Source: Hydrogenophaga sp.
GTDB lineage: Bacteria > Pseudomonadota > Gammaproteobacteria > Burkholderiales > Burkholderiaceae_C
DNA length: 64,000 bases
Direction of reading: 5' to 3'
NCBI RefSeq assembly: GCF_030158645.1
Contig: NZ_JAOASO010000013.1
Coordinates: 1-64,000 of the forward strand
Below, piece after piece: positions 53,662-64,000 of this stretch. Within the stretch, counting starts at the first letter, position 1, and every line of letters starts with the position of its first letter. The notes under the pieces are model-generated. The model was not told where the DNA came from. It saw only the letters and a list, made by a program, of their open reading frames with translations, and did no database searches. A program made the translations under genes and the position numbers.

Positions 53662-55977
53662 TCAGGGCCTGTTGTCGCCTCGCAACCAGGCGCCGAAGCT
53701 GCTCAAGGCATCGCCAATCGCCGCACCCGGCGTCTGCGCGTACTGAACGCCACCCTGGTCCGAAATCTGCGCCACCGAGCCGCTGCCTTGCCATTCGGCG
53801 TAGATCCAGTCTTCTCCCTGGCGCGCCAGCCCTTCGGGCGCAGCGGGCGGCTGCGCCACCGGCGTGCTTTTGAGCGCAGCGCCCATGTAGTCGATCCAGA
53901 TCGGCAGGGCGATGCGCCCGCCCGATTCACCGCCGCCCAGGCTGCGCGGCTTGTCGTAGCCCACCCACACGGCGGTGGCCAGGCTGGGCTGGTAACCGGC
54001 AAACCAGGCGTCGACCGCGTCGTTGGTGGTGCCGGTCTTGCCGTAGACGTCGGGCCGCTTGAGCATGGCCTGCGCGCGCGCGGCGGTGCCGCTGCGCGTC
54101 ACCTCGTTGAGCAGGCTGGACATCACAAAGGCATTGCGCGCTGGGATCGAACGGTTGGTCTCGGTCAGCGCTTCGGGCGGGGGCGCTTCAAACAGCACCT
54201 TGCCTTGGGCATCGGTGATCTTCTCCACCACCACCGGCGCCACCTTCCAGCCGCCGTTGGCCACCGTGGCGTAAGCCTGCGCCATCTGCAGCGGCGTGAC
54301 ACTGCCCGTGCCCAGGGCGAGGGTGAGGTCGTTGGGCTGGCGCGCGGGGTCCAGGCCGAAGCGGGCGGTCCAGTCGCGTGCGACCTGGGTGCCGGTGTGC
54401 TGCAGCACGCGCACGCTGGCGATGTTGCTGGACTGGGCCAGTGCCTGGCGCAGCGTGATGGGGCCAGCGTACTGCCCGTTGCTGTTGGTGGGGCTCCAGC
54501 CATTGGACGCGGTGAAAGGCAGGTCGTCGACCAGGGTGCCCGGCATCACACGCGCTTCGAGCGCGGCCGAATACAGCAGCGGCTTGAGCGCCGATCCCGG
54601 CTGGCGCCAGCCCTGGGTGACGTGGTTGAAGGGCTGCTGGGTGAAGTCGAATCCACCCACCAGCGCACGCACGCGGCCGGTGTGGCTGTCCATGGCCACC
54701 AGCGCAGCCTCGGCTTCTGGCCATTGCGAAATGGCCCAGGCCGGCTGGCCCTTGAGCTTGCCCGCGCTCACCACCCGCACGATGGCGCCGCGCGCGACTT
54801 TCAACGGCGCCTTGGCCTTGGGGTCCAGGCCCTTCTGCGCCCAGCGCAGGCCTTCGCCCTGCAGGGTGATGCGCTCGCCACTGGACAGCTGCACCTGCAT
54901 GGCCTTGGGGCTGGCGGACAGCACGATGCCCACGCGCAGGGTTTCGTCGTCACGGTGGTCTTTCAAAGCTTCGGCGGCCGCGCGTTCGACTTCGGCGCCG
55001 TCGCCCGAGGGCAGGGCCTCCATGTCTTCCGGTCCGCGCCACGCACCGCGCCGGTCGAAGGCCAGCACGCCACGCTGCACCGCTGCGTGGGCCGCTCGCT
55101 GGTCGGCCGCGCGCAAAGACGTGGTGACGCGCAAGCCGTTCGAATAAGCCTCGGTGCCGAAGCGCTCCACCACCGCGCGGCGCGCCATCTCGGCCACGTG
55201 GGCGGCGTGCACGCTGCGCAAGCCGGGCGTGCGGATCGTGAGCTTCTCGGCGCGCGCGGCGGCCAGTTGCGCATCGGTGATCGCGTCGGTCGCGCGCATG
55301 CGCTCCAGCACCACGCGCTGGCGCTGTGTGGCGCGCTCGAAGTTGGCCACCGGGTTGGCGTAGTAAGGGTTTTGCGGCAGACCGGCCAGCATCGCGGTCT
55401 CGGCCAGCGAGAGTTTGTCCAGTGGTTTCCCGAAATAGGTTTGTGACGCGGCGGCAAAGCCGTAGGCGCGCTGGCCCAGGAAGATCTCGTTGAGGTAAAT
55501 CTCCAGGATGCGGTCCTTGGAGAGCTCGTCTTCCAGTTTCAGGGCGAGCCAGATTTCCTTGGCTTTTCGCTCGGCGGAAAACTCGCGCGTGAGCAGCATG
55601 GTGCGCACCAGCTGCTGCGTGATGGTGGACGCGCCTTGCTTGCGCCCACCGGTCACGGCGGCCACCAGCGCCCTGGCCATGCCCCGGGGGTCAACACCGT
55701 TGTGCTCACGAAAACGGGCGTCCTCCACCGACAGCACGGCGTCCTGCAGCAGCTTGGGCGTGCGCGACAGCGGCAGGTACTCGCGCCGCTCGGTGCCGAA
55801 CTGCGCGATCTCCACACCGTCGGCGGTGAACACCTGCAGCGGCAACTTGGGCTGGTACTTGACGATGCTGTCCAGCGGGGGCAGGTCGAAGGTTGAGGCC
55901 TGCAGGGCGGGTGCGAAGAAGGCGGCGGGCATCACGGCCAGGGTGATCACCGCACGGCGAAGGTAAGGCTTGGGCAT
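53662..55977 (-). CDS. mrcA: Penicillin-binding protein 1A-type bifunctional enzyme
   Basis: 771 residues. One N-terminal membrane helix (AVITLAVMPAAFFAPA), glycosyltransferase 51 domain (SVEDARFREHNGVDPRGMAR with the catalytic Glu, and KQGASTITQQLVRTMLLTR), an OB-like insert (about 330-430), and a transpeptidase with SALK (GSALKPLLY), SSN (AQSSNIAS) and KTGTTND motifs. Polymerises and crosslinks peptidoglycan in the periplasm. Divergent from creB with 126 bp between. Confidence 0.92.
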   Translation of the reverse strand: MPKPYLRRAVITLAVMPAAFFAPALQASTFDLPPLDSIVKYQPKLPLQVFTADGVEIAQFGTERREYLPLSRTPKLLQDAVLSVEDARFREHNGVDPRGMARALVAAVTGGRKQGASTITQQLVRTMLLTREFSAERKAKEIWLALKLEDELSKDRILEIYLNEIFLGQRAYGFAAASQTYFGKPLDKLSLAETAMLAGLPQNPYYANPVANFERATQRQRVVLERMRATDAITDAQLAAARAEKLTIRTPGLRSVHAAHVAEMARRAVVERFGTEAYSNGLRVTTSLRAADQRAAHAAVQRGVLAFDRRGAWRGPEDMEALPSGDGAEVERAAAEALKDHRDDETLRVGIVLSASPKAMQVQLSSGERITLQGEGLRWAQKGLDPKAKAPLKVARGAIVRVVSAGKLKGQPAWAISQWPEAEAALVAMDSHTGRVRALVGGFDFTQQPFNHVTQGWRQPGSALKPLLYSAALEARVMPGTLVDDLPFTASNGWSPTNSNGQYAGPITLRQALAQSSNIASVRVLQHTGTQVARDWTARFGLDPARQPNDLTLALGTGSVTPLQMAQAYATVANGGWKVAPVVVEKITDAQGKVLFEAPPPEALTETNRSIPARNAFVMSSLLNEVTRSGTAARAQAMLKRPDVYGKTGTTNDAVDAWFAGYQPSLATAVWVGYDKPRSLGGGESGGRIALPIWIDYMGAALKSTPVAQPPAAPEGLARQGEDWIYAEWQGSGSVAQISDQGGVQYAQTPGAAIGDALSSFGAWLRGDNRP

Positions 55978-56103
55978 GGGGGGAGATTGTCCCGGATCGG
56001 TGTGCGCTGCATGTGCAGCCTGTGCGTGAGGGTGGTAACCAGCTGTGTCCAGGGCCACCGTTAAGATGAGCCGCCGCTCAAAATCCACCCGCCGAAACCG
56101 CCC

Positions 56104-56799
56104 ATGCGAAAGCGCATCCTGCTGCTCGAAGACGAACAAGCCATCGCAGACACGTTGCTGTATGCGCTTCGGAGTGAAGGTTTTGACGTGCGACACCTGC
56201 GCCTGGCCAGTGAGGCACTTGATGCGTTTCGCGAGCAACCTCCCGACCTCGCCATCCTGGACGTGGGTGTGCCCGACGGCAGTGGCTTCGATGTGTGCCG
56301 CGCCATCCGCAAGACCAGCGAGACGCCCATCGTGTTCCTGACCGCACGCCACGAAGAGATCGACCGCGTGCTGGGCCTCGAACTCGGTGCCGACGACTAC
56401 GTGGTGAAGCCTTTTTCGCCGCGCGAGGTGTGTGCCCGGGTGCGCGCGATCCTGCGGCGCAGCGCGCCGTTGCCCCAGGCGGCGGCACCCACAGCATCGA
56501 CGCCGGGTCCGCTTTTGCAACTCGACGAGGCCGCGCAGCGCATCCGCTGCGGCGACGATTGGCTCGCGCTCACACGCTACGAATTCCAGTTGCTGGCCAC
56601 GCTGTTGCGCCGGCCCGAGCGCATCTTCTCGCGCGTGGAATTGATGGACCTGGTGTGGGGCGACGCGCTGGACACCTCGGACCGAACGGTGGACGCCCAC
56701 GTGAAGTTGCTGCGTGCCAAGCTGCGCGCGCGGGGTGTGCAGGGCGAACTGATCCAGACCCACCGCAACATGGGCTATTCGATCCGCGTGGCGGACTGA
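56104..56799 (+). CDS. creB: Response regulator CreB
   Basis: 231 residues. Receiver domain with acidic E9/D10, phosphoacceptor D53 (AILDVGVPDG), and K102 (VVKPFSPREV); OmpR-type winged helix at about 140-228. Paired with CreC 3 bp downstream and CreD beyond, the CreBCD system that in Pseudomonas and Escherichia coli responds to envelope or metabolic stress and beta-lactam exposure. The neighbouring PBP1A gene fits an envelope theme. Confidence 0.9.
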   Translation: MRKRILLLEDEQAIADTLLYALRSEGFDVRHLRLASEALDAFREQPPDLAILDVGVPDGSGFDVCRAIRKTSETPIVFLTARHEEIDRVLGLELGADDYVVKPFSPREVCARVRAILRRSAPLPQAAAPTASTPGPLLQLDEAAQRIRCGDDWLALTRYEFQLLATLLRRPERIFSRVELMDLVWGDALDTSDRTVDAHVKLLRAKLRARGVQGELIQTHRNMGYSIRVAD

Positions 56800-56802
56800 A
56801 CC

Positions 56803-58242
56803 ATGCGCATCGGTCTGCGGCTGCTGCTGGGCTTTTTTCTGGTGCTGGGCGTGGCGGTGGTGGTGGTGCTCAATGTGTTCCTGCAGGAGGTCAAGCCCGG
56901 CACGCGCCTGGCCATGGAAGACAGCCTGATCGACGCGGCCCACGCCTTCGCTCAGCTCGCCGCCGCCGACATGAAGGCCGGCACCATCGCCACCGGCGGC
57001 TTTGCGCAGGCCTTGCAGGCCTACCCGGGTGCGCAACCGGGGGCGAGCATCTGGGGCTTTGAAAAGAACAACGTCGACTACCGCATCACCATCACCGACG
57101 CGCAGGGCATGGTGCGTTTCGACACGCGCCAAGAGGCGGTGGGGCAGGATTTCTCGCGCTGGAACGACGTGCTGCGCACCCTGCGCGGCGAGTACGGGGC
57201 GCGCTCCAGCCTGGCCGATCCGAACGACCCCAACAGCACGGTGATGCACGTGGCCGCGCCCATCCGCGATGGCGAGCGCATCATCGGCGCGCTCACTGTC
57301 TCGCGGCCCAATCGCAGCCTGGAGCCCTACATCGAGCGCAGCCAGCAACGCATCCTGCGCTGGTCCTGGGGGCTGCTGGGTTTGTCGCTGCTGATCGGCG
57401 TGCTGCTGAGCTGGTGGATGGCCAGCTCGCTGTCGCGCCTGCGCGGCTACGCCAACGCCGTGGCCAGCGGTGAGCGCTTGGCGTTGCCGCGCTTCGGGCG
57501 CCTGAGCGGCAACACCGAGTTCAACGACCTGGCCCAGGCCGTGGAGCGCATGCGCATCAGGCTCGAGGACAAGGCCTATGTGGAGACCTACGTGCACACG
57601 CTCACCCACGAACTCAAGAGCCCGCTGGCCGCCATCCGGGGTGCGGCCGAGCTGCTCGAAGAAGACCTGCCCGAGCCGGACCGCCAGCGCTTCGCCGGCA
57701 ACATCCAGCGCCAGACCGAGCGCCTGCGCCAGCTCGTCGACAAGTTGCTTCGGCTGGCCGATGTCGAGCAGATGCGCGCATTGAACAAGCAGGAGCGGGT
57801 GGACCTGAGCGACCTGACGCGCGACCTGCTGCAGCGCGCCGAGCCCCGCCTGCGCCTGAAGGGGTTGCGTGTGCGTGACGAGCTGGGCGCAGGTCAGACG
57901 GTGCGCGGCGATCCTTTTCTGCTGGGCCAGGCGCTGCAGAACCTGCTGGACAACGCGATCGACTTTTCACCCGCGCAGGGCGAGCTGTGGCTTCAGCTGG
58001 CCCAGGACGGCGACGCGTTGGTGTGGTCGGTGCGCGACCAGGGCCCGGGCGTGCCCGGCTACGCGCTGGCGCACATCTTCGAGCGCTTCTACTCGCTGCC
58101 GCGCGGCGAGGGGCAAGAGAAGAGTTCGGGCCTGGGCTTGTGTCTCGTGAAAGAGGTGAGCCACCTGCATCACGGCGAGATTGAGGTGGCCAACGTGGAC
58201 CACCCGCCCGGTTGCCGGGCCATCTGGCGCCTGCCGCGCTGA
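56803..58242 (+). CDS. creC: Sensor histidine kinase CreC
   Basis: 479 residues. Two membrane helices flank a periplasmic sensor (about 30-185), then a HAMP region, H-box with H269 (HTLTHELKSPLAAI), and an ATPase domain with NLLDNAIDFSPAQ, DQGPGVPG and GLGLCLVKEV. Phosphorylates CreB. Starts 3 bp after creB. The 95 bp to creD hold a Cre-box-like repeat. Confidence 0.9.
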   Translation: MRIGLRLLLGFFLVLGVAVVVVLNVFLQEVKPGTRLAMEDSLIDAAHAFAQLAAADMKAGTIATGGFAQALQAYPGAQPGASIWGFEKNNVDYRITITDAQGMVRFDTRQEAVGQDFSRWNDVLRTLRGEYGARSSLADPNDPNSTVMHVAAPIRDGERIIGALTVSRPNRSLEPYIERSQQRILRWSWGLLGLSLLIGVLLSWWMASSLSRLRGYANAVASGERLALPRFGRLSGNTEFNDLAQAVERMRIRLEDKAYVETYVHTLTHELKSPLAAIRGAAELLEEDLPEPDRQRFAGNIQRQTERLRQLVDKLLRLADVEQMRALNKQERVDLSDLTRDLLQRAEPRLRLKGLRVRDELGAGQTVRGDPFLLGQALQNLLDNAIDFSPAQGELWLQLAQDGDALVWSVRDQGPGVPGYALAHIFERFYSLPRGEGQEKSSGLGLCLVKEVSHLHHGEIEVANVDHPPGCRAIWRLPR

Positions 58243-58247
58243 GCCTT

Positions 58248-58263
58248 TTCACGCCCACTGCAC
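58248..58263 (+). promoter_or_regulatory. Cre-box-like direct repeat upstream of creD
   Basis: TTCAC-GCCCAC-TGCAC matches the CreB tag (TTCAC, six bases, TTCAC) with one mismatch, 74 bp before creD. A poorer second copy TGCAC-ATCCAC-TGCGC lies at 58279-58294. Suggests CreB activates creD as in Pseudomonas and Aeromonas. Confidence 0.6.
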
Positions 58264-58337
58264 AAACCACCGCGGCACTGCACATCCACTGCGCACCCGC
58301 TGGAGAGACTGGCACCGTTGCAACCACGGAGCCACTC

Positions 58338-59678
58338 TTGAACAAACACCCCCTGCTGAGCAAGCTGCTCGTCATCTTGTCGCTGATGCTGCTGCTGTCG
58401 ATGCCTTTGTTGATGGTGTTCAACACCATCCAGGAACGCAGCGCCTACCGCGATGAAGCCGCCAGCGAGGTCGCGCGTGCCCACGCCGGTCCGCAAACCA
58501 TCACCGGCCCGGTTCTCCATGTGCCTTACACCGAGACCTTCACGCGCACCGTGCCGGTGGAGGGTGGGCGCGGCGAAACGCGCGAAGAGCGCGTCACCCA
58601 GTCCCACGTGGCCCTGCGTTTCCCCACGCGCCTGGACACACGCAGCCAGCTGGAGACGCAGACGCGCTGGCGCGGCATCTTTCCGGTCACGGTCTTCACC
58701 AGCAACCACCGGAGCACCGGCCGCTTTGTGTGGAGCGCCGTGGAGCCGCTGGAGAAGAACGGTGAGATCACCCTCGGGCAGCCGCGCGTGGTGTTGGGCG
58801 TGAGCGATCTGCGCGGCCTGCTCAGCGCACCACAGCTCACGGTGGCGGGCCAGGCCGTGGCCATGGCGCCATCCCCTGCGGCACTGAAGCTGCCGCTGCC
58901 GCTGGCAGCTCCGGTCGACGCCGCACTGCTCGTGCCCGGCGCCGCGTTCGACATCACCCTCGGGGTCGAACTCGCCGGCACGGGGCGCATCGGCTGGGTG
59001 CCGCTGGCCGACGAAAACACCGTGAACCTCACATCGAGCTGGCCGCATCCCAGCTTCGGCGGCGACTTCCTGCCGCGCACGCGCCAGGTGAGCGAACGGG
59101 GCTTTGAAGCCAGCTGGAGCGTGCCGTCGCTGTCCACCCAGGCGCAGCAGGTGTTTGCTCACCAGGGTGAATTGCGCTCCGCACCCGACAGCTTCTCGGT
59201 GTCGCTGGACAACCCGGTGGACGTGTACCGCCTGACCGAGCGCGCCACCAAGTACGCGCTGATGTTCATCGTGCTCACCTTCTCCGCGTTCTTCGTGCTG
59301 GAGATGGTCAAACGCTGGCGCATCCATCCCATGCAGTACCTCATGATCGGTGCGGCGCTGGTGCTGTTTTTCCTGTTGTTGCTTTCGCTCTCCGAACACC
59401 TGGATTTCGCCTGGGCCTACTTGTTGGCCAGCGCGGCTTGCATCGGCCTGCTCACACACTACCTGCGCCATGTGCTGCGCGGCTGGCGGCCCGCACTGGG
59501 CATGAGCGCGCTGCTGGTGGCGCTGTACGGTGTGCTCTACGGCATTCTGGTGTCGGAAGACAACGCCTTGATGATGGGATCGCTGCTGCTCTTCGGCGTG
59601 CTCGCGACCATCATGGTGGTCACCCGCAAGGTGGATTGGTACAGCGTGATGGGCACAGACCCGCAGCCCGCTCAATGA
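58338..59678 (+). CDS. creD: Inner membrane protein CreD
   Basis: 446 residues. A first membrane helix (LLVILSLMLLLSMPLLMVF), a large periplasmic region (about 35-310) and five to six C-terminal helices, as in CreD/CET. PHPSFGGDFLPRTRQVSERG and the later NPVDVYRLTERATKYALMF match the family. Role in envelope integrity under stress; deletion in other bacteria alters beta-lactam and colicin response. Start is TTG 58338 preceded by GGAG. Converges with DUF1330 by a 7-bp overlap. Confidence 0.9.
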   Translation: MNKHPLLSKLLVILSLMLLLSMPLLMVFNTIQERSAYRDEAASEVARAHAGPQTITGPVLHVPYTETFTRTVPVEGGRGETREERVTQSHVALRFPTRLDTRSQLETQTRWRGIFPVTVFTSNHRSTGRFVWSAVEPLEKNGEITLGQPRVVLGVSDLRGLLSAPQLTVAGQAVAMAPSPAALKLPLPLAAPVDAALLVPGAAFDITLGVELAGTGRIGWVPLADENTVNLTSSWPHPSFGGDFLPRTRQVSERGFEASWSVPSLSTQAQQVFAHQGELRSAPDSFSVSLDNPVDVYRLTERATKYALMFIVLTFSAFFVLEMVKRWRIHPMQYLMIGAALVLFFLLLLSLSEHLDFAWAYLLASAACIGLLTHYLRHVLRGWRPALGMSALLVALYGVLYGILVSEDNALMMGSLLLFGVLATIMVVTRKVDWYSVMGTDPQPAQ

Positions 59679-59959
59679 CCTTCGATGGCGAACAGTGTGC
59701 CGGTGGACGCGCGCTGGCGGATCTCGACCAGGCGCTGGTACTCGGGCGATGTGTAGAAGGCCTGCAGATGCGCCATGTCGGGGAACTCCAGGATCACCTG
59801 CCGGTGCGGCACGCCGCTGCCTTCGAGCACCGTGACCGCGCCACCGCGCACCAGGTAACGCCCGCCGTGTGCGGCGATGAGGGCGGGCACGTCGCGGCGG
59901 TATGCCTCGTAGAGGGCGGGGTCTGTGATTTCAACGTTGCCGTAGATGTAGGCGGGCAT
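59672..59959 (-). CDS. DUF1330 small protein
   Basis: 95 residues, ferredoxin-like alpha/beta dimeric barrel. MPAYIYGNVEITDPALYEAY and the central VLEFPDMAHLQAFYTSPEY-like stretch define the DUF1330 family of stress- or metabolism-linked proteins of unknown reaction. Conserved aromatic and Gly residues are intact. Ends within the creD tail on the other strand. Confidence 0.85.
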   Translation of the reverse strand: MPAYIYGNVEITDPALYEAYRRDVPALIAAHGGRYLVRGGAVTVLEGSGVPHRQVILEFPDMAHLQAFYTSPEYQRLVEIRQRASTGTLFAIEGH

Positions 59960-60007
59960 GGTGTCTCCTCTTGGATGGATCGGGATGGGCAGCCGACCGC
60001 TGCCGTC

Positions 60008-60073
60008 TCAGCGCTTCACGGGGACCGGCAGTGGGACGGCGTTGGCCAGAAGCGAAGCGAGGCGAAACTTCAC
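60008..60073 (-). CDS. Possible 21-codon small ORF
   Basis: GTG at 60073 opens a 21-residue frame with codon use like the genome (most third positions G or C) and sequence beginning VKFRLASLLANAVPLP. It lies in the 157-bp gap between pgi and DUF1330. It has a weak ribosome site; coding status is doubtful. Confidence 0.2.
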   Translation of the reverse strand: MKFRLASLLANAVPLPVPVKR

Positions 60074-60116
60074 CGCATGCCGCTCGCCTTCTGAAAGGAA
60101 GCGGGCGCAACGCAAC

Positions 60117-61694
60117 TCAATTCCTGGTTTCCATCGCCTTCGCCATCGTCTTGCCCAGCTCCACGCCCCACTGGTCGTAGGCGTTGATGCGCCAGATGGC
60201 AGCCTGGGTGAAGACCTTGTGTTCGTACAACGCGATCAGCGCACCCAGGCGCATGGGGTCCAGCCGGTCGAGCCACAGCACGTTGTTGGGAATGTTGCCT
60301 GCAAACGTGCGGTGCGGCGCCATGGCGGCCGCGTCGGCCTCGCTCATGCCATCCCGCATCAGCGCGGCCTGCGTGTCGTGCTGTGAGCGGCCGCAGGCCA
60401 TGGCCTGGGCCTGCGCGCGCAGGTTGAGGTTGACCACGCCGTGGTGCGTGGCGGCCATGGGCAGCGGTGTGTCTTCGTTCAGCACACCGATGAAGTCCAC
60501 CGGCACGGTGTGCTGACCCTGGTGGATGAGCTGGAAGTAGGCGTGCTGCCCGTCGATGCCCAGGCCTCCCCAGACGATGGGGCCGGTGTCCACCGTGGCG
60601 GGCGTGCCGTCGCTGTGGGTGCGCTTGCCGTTGGACTCCATGTCCATCTGTTGCACGAAGGGGGTGAAGCGCACCAGCCGCGAGGCGTAGGGCACGATGA
60701 GCTGGGTGGGCAGCTGCAGAAAGTTGCGGTTCCAGATGCCCGCCAGCGCGAGCTGCATGGGCAGGTTCTGCGCGGGCAGGGCGGTGCAGAAATGCTCGTC
60801 CATGGCGCGCGCGCCGGCCAGGAAGGCGCGGAAATTCTCCGCGCCGATGGCAATCGCCAGCGGCAGGCCCAGCGCCGACCACACCGAGTACCGACCTCCG
60901 ACCCAGTCCCAGAACAGAAAGGTGCGCTCGGGTGGGTAGCCCAGTTTCGCGGCCTGCGCCGGGCTGGCGGTGATGGCCACCAGGTGCTTGGACAGCTGCT
61001 CGGGCGGACAGCCGTGGTCGGTCAACCAGCGTTGTGCGCTGGCGGCGTTGGTCAGCGTTTCCTGCGTGGTGAAGGTTTTGCTCGAGACAACGAGCAGGGT
61101 GCGTCGGGCATCGAGCCCGCGCAGCACGCTCCAGAGCGCCCAGGCGTCGGGGTTGGAGACACAGTGAACCCGCACGCCGGGCACGGCAGGGGCCGCCAGG
61201 TGGGCCAGCGCCTCGATGGCCATGCGCGGGCCGAGGTCGGAGCCGCCGATGCCGATGTTCACCACGTCGGTGATGGCCTCGCCCGAGTGACCGAGCACTG
61301 CGCCTGCGTTGAGCGCCTGAGCGAAGTCGCACACCCGCGCCAGCTCGCGCTGCACATCGGCCTGCACGGCGTTGCCCCAGGGCCCGGCGTGCAGCGGGTC
61401 GCCGCGCAACGCCACGTGCAGCACCGGGCGGCCTTCGGTGGCGTTGATGGCGTCGCCGCGAAACATCGCGTCGCGCTGGGCGGCGACATCGGATTGTTCG
61501 GCCAGGGCGATCAGCGCTTGCTGGATGGCGGGTGTCAAACGCTGGCGGCTGGTGTCCAGCGTGATGCCGGCGGCGCTCACCGTCATGCGGTGTTCGCGGT
61601 GCGTGTCGGTGAGCAGCTCGCGCAGGTGGGGTGTGGGGCTGGCGGCGAGCGCTTGCAGCTGTTGCCAGGCGGGCAGGGTGGTGGGCAGTTTCAT
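60117..61694 (-). CDS. pgi: Glucose-6-phosphate isomerase
   Basis: 525 residues. [16 protein letters not shown], the active-site [17 protein letters not shown] region and [12 protein letters not shown] plus [15 protein letters not shown] and [12 protein letters not shown] are all present, full-length type. Interconverts glucose-6-P and fructose-6-P. Here it supports cycling into the Entner-Doudoroff pathway. Start 61694 is preceded by a weak site; eda is 16 bp upstream. Confidence 0.95.
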   Translation of the reverse strand: MKLPTTLPAWQQLQALAASPTPHLRELLTDTHREHRMTVSAAGITLDTSRQRLTPAIQQALIALAEQSDVAAQRDAMFRGDAINATEGRPVLHVALRGDPLHAGPWGNAVQADVQRELARVCDFAQALNAGAVLGHSGEAITDVVNIGIGGSDLGPRMAIEALAHLAAPAVPGVRVHCVSNPDAWALWSVLRGLDARRTLLVVSSKTFTTQETLTNAASAQRWLTDHGCPPEQLSKHLVAITASPAQAAKLGYPPERTFLFWDWVGGRYSVWSALGLPLAIAIGAENFRAFLAGARAMDEHFCTALPAQNLPMQLALAGIWNRNFLQLPTQLIVPYASRLVRFTPFVQQMDMESNGKRTHSDGTPATVDTGPIVWGGLGIDGQHAYFQLIHQGQHTVPVDFIGVLNEDTPLPMAATHHGVVNLNLRAQAQAMACGRSQHDTQAALMRDGMSEADAAAMAPHRTFAGNIPNNVLWLDRLDPMRLGALIALYEHKVFTQAAIWRINAYDQWGVELGKTMAKAMETRN

Positions 61695-61710
61695 GCGTTG
61701 TTGTTCCCTT

Positions 61711-62346
61711 TCAATGCTGGGTGGCCAATGCTGTGGCCTCGCGCGCCAGCTTCGTGATGCCGGCCCAGTCGCCATTGCGCAGCAGGTCGGCCGGCGTGAG
61801 CCAGGAACCGCCGGCCATGGCCACGTTGGGCAGTTTCAAAAAATCGCGCAGATTGTCCACGCTCACGCCGCCGGTGGGGCAAAAGCGCACGTCGGGCAGC
61901 GGTGCGCCGAGCGCCTTGAGCATGCCGATACCGCCCGCCTGCGAGGCGGGGAAGAGTTTCATGAGGGTGAAGCCGTGGTCGCGCGCGCGCATCACCTCGC
62001 CGGGTGTCATCACGCCGGGGATGAAGGGCAGATTCGCTGCGTGCACGGCGCGCACGAGTTCGTCGGTGCAGCCGGGCGACAGGGCGAAGCTGGCGCCGGC
62101 GTCGATCACCTGCTGCACCTCGACCGCGCGCGTGACGGTGCCTGCGCCCAGGTGCATGTGCGGCACGGCTTTGGCCACCGCTTCCATGGCCTGCAAGGCA
62201 ACGCCGGAGCGCAGGGTGATCTCCATCACGTCGATGCCGCCTTCGAGCAGGGCATGGGCGAGTGGCACGGCATGCGCCGCATCGTTGAGCACGATCACGG
62301 GCACCACGCGGGAGGTGAAGGCGGGGCGGGTGAAACAGGTGGTCAT
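61711..62346 (-). CDS. eda: KDPG aldolase
   Basis: 211 residues, TIM barrel. The Schiff-base Lys is in [31 protein letters not shown] and [11 protein letters not shown] complete the fold. Cleaves 2-keto-3-deoxy-6-phosphogluconate to pyruvate and glyceraldehyde-3-P in the Entner-Doudoroff pathway. 15 bp after edd and 16 bp before pgi, so all three form one operon. Confidence 0.94.
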   Translation of the reverse strand: MTTCFTRPAFTSRVVPVIVLNDAAHAVPLAHALLEGGIDVMEITLRSGVALQAMEAVAKAVPHMHLGAGTVTRAVEVQQVIDAGASFALSPGCTDELVRAVHAANLPFIPGVMTPGEVMRARDHGFTLMKLFPASQAGGIGMLKALGAPLPDVRFCPTGGVSVDNLRDFLKLPNVAMAGGSWLTPADLLRNGDWAGITKLAREATALATQH

Positions 62347-62361
62347 GGGGTTCCTTGTGGT

Positions 62362-64000
<1,639 letters not shown>

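Noticed and set aside
53978-57609. Extension of PBP1A upstream across creB and creC
   Set aside because: The added part is antisense to creB and creC, which carry all catalytic motifs; the membrane anchor sets the PBP1A start at 55977.

Overview
This window is conserved chromosome from a high-GC betaproteobacterium. Gene content and order (rpsP-rimM-trmD-rplS, TRAP and AEC transporters, etfBA, creBCD, edd-eda) fit Burkholderiales. A GC-rich double hairpin at 38595-38642 resembles intergenic repeats I recall from Comamonadaceae, so a Hydrogenophaga-like genus is a reasonable but unproven guess. I see no phage, insertion sequence, CRISPR array, rRNA or tRNA. Genes are tightly packed, often with 4-bp ATGA or GTGA overlaps.

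Layout. 1-3.1 kb: a truncated TetR regulator with a palindromic operator; glutaryl-CoA dehydrogenase divergent from a LysR regulator; msrA. 3.1-10 kb: a drug/metabolite transporter, then a zinc block in which leftward znuCBA faces rightward zur, a MacB-type ABC pair, a small Cys-rich secreted protein and a DUF3299-like protein across two Zur-box-like palindromes. 10-16 kb: AEC transporter, TM2 protein, acetyltransferase, the S16/RimM/TrmD/L19 operon, a CoA-type Nudix hydrolase and a CobD/CbiB-like membrane protein. 16-25.5 kb: rsgA-phhB, an M48 protease, orn, a Pit phosphate transporter, rhlE with a long leader, and a photolyase/cryptochrome overlapping a phosphatase-like gene.

25.5-34.5 kb is a guanidine-degradation operon: ABC permease and ATPase, the two UAAP subunits (carboxyguanidine deiminase), urea/guanidine carboxylase and allophanate hydrolase. 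It is preceded by a guanidine-I (ykkC) riboswitch and a near-consensus sigma-54 promoter. A second sigma-54-like promoter fires the other way into a PEP-CTERM protein gene, and the two share about 180 bp of upstream DNA.

35.4-46.7 kb: lytic transglycosylase; the transglutaminase/DUF58/MoxR cluster; a histone-deacetylase-like amidohydrolase; enoyl-CoA hydratase; an MscS channel; a TRAP transporter. 46.7-51.6 kb: etfBA behind two candidate promoters, each followed by its own palindrome, then an acyl-CoA dehydrogenase and nitronate monooxygenase. 51.7-59.7 kb: an ammonium transporter without glnK, PBP1A, and creBC-creD with a Cre-box-like repeat. 59.7-64 kb: DUF1330, then pgi-eda-edd (Entner-Doudoroff), with edd cut by the window end.

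The most rewarding parts are regulatory: the nitrogen- and guanidine-controlled 34.2-34.7 kb interval, the Zur divergon and the dual etf promoter. I found no wholly unknown multi-gene system. All functional names come from motif recognition and remembered family knowledge; no database was searched.
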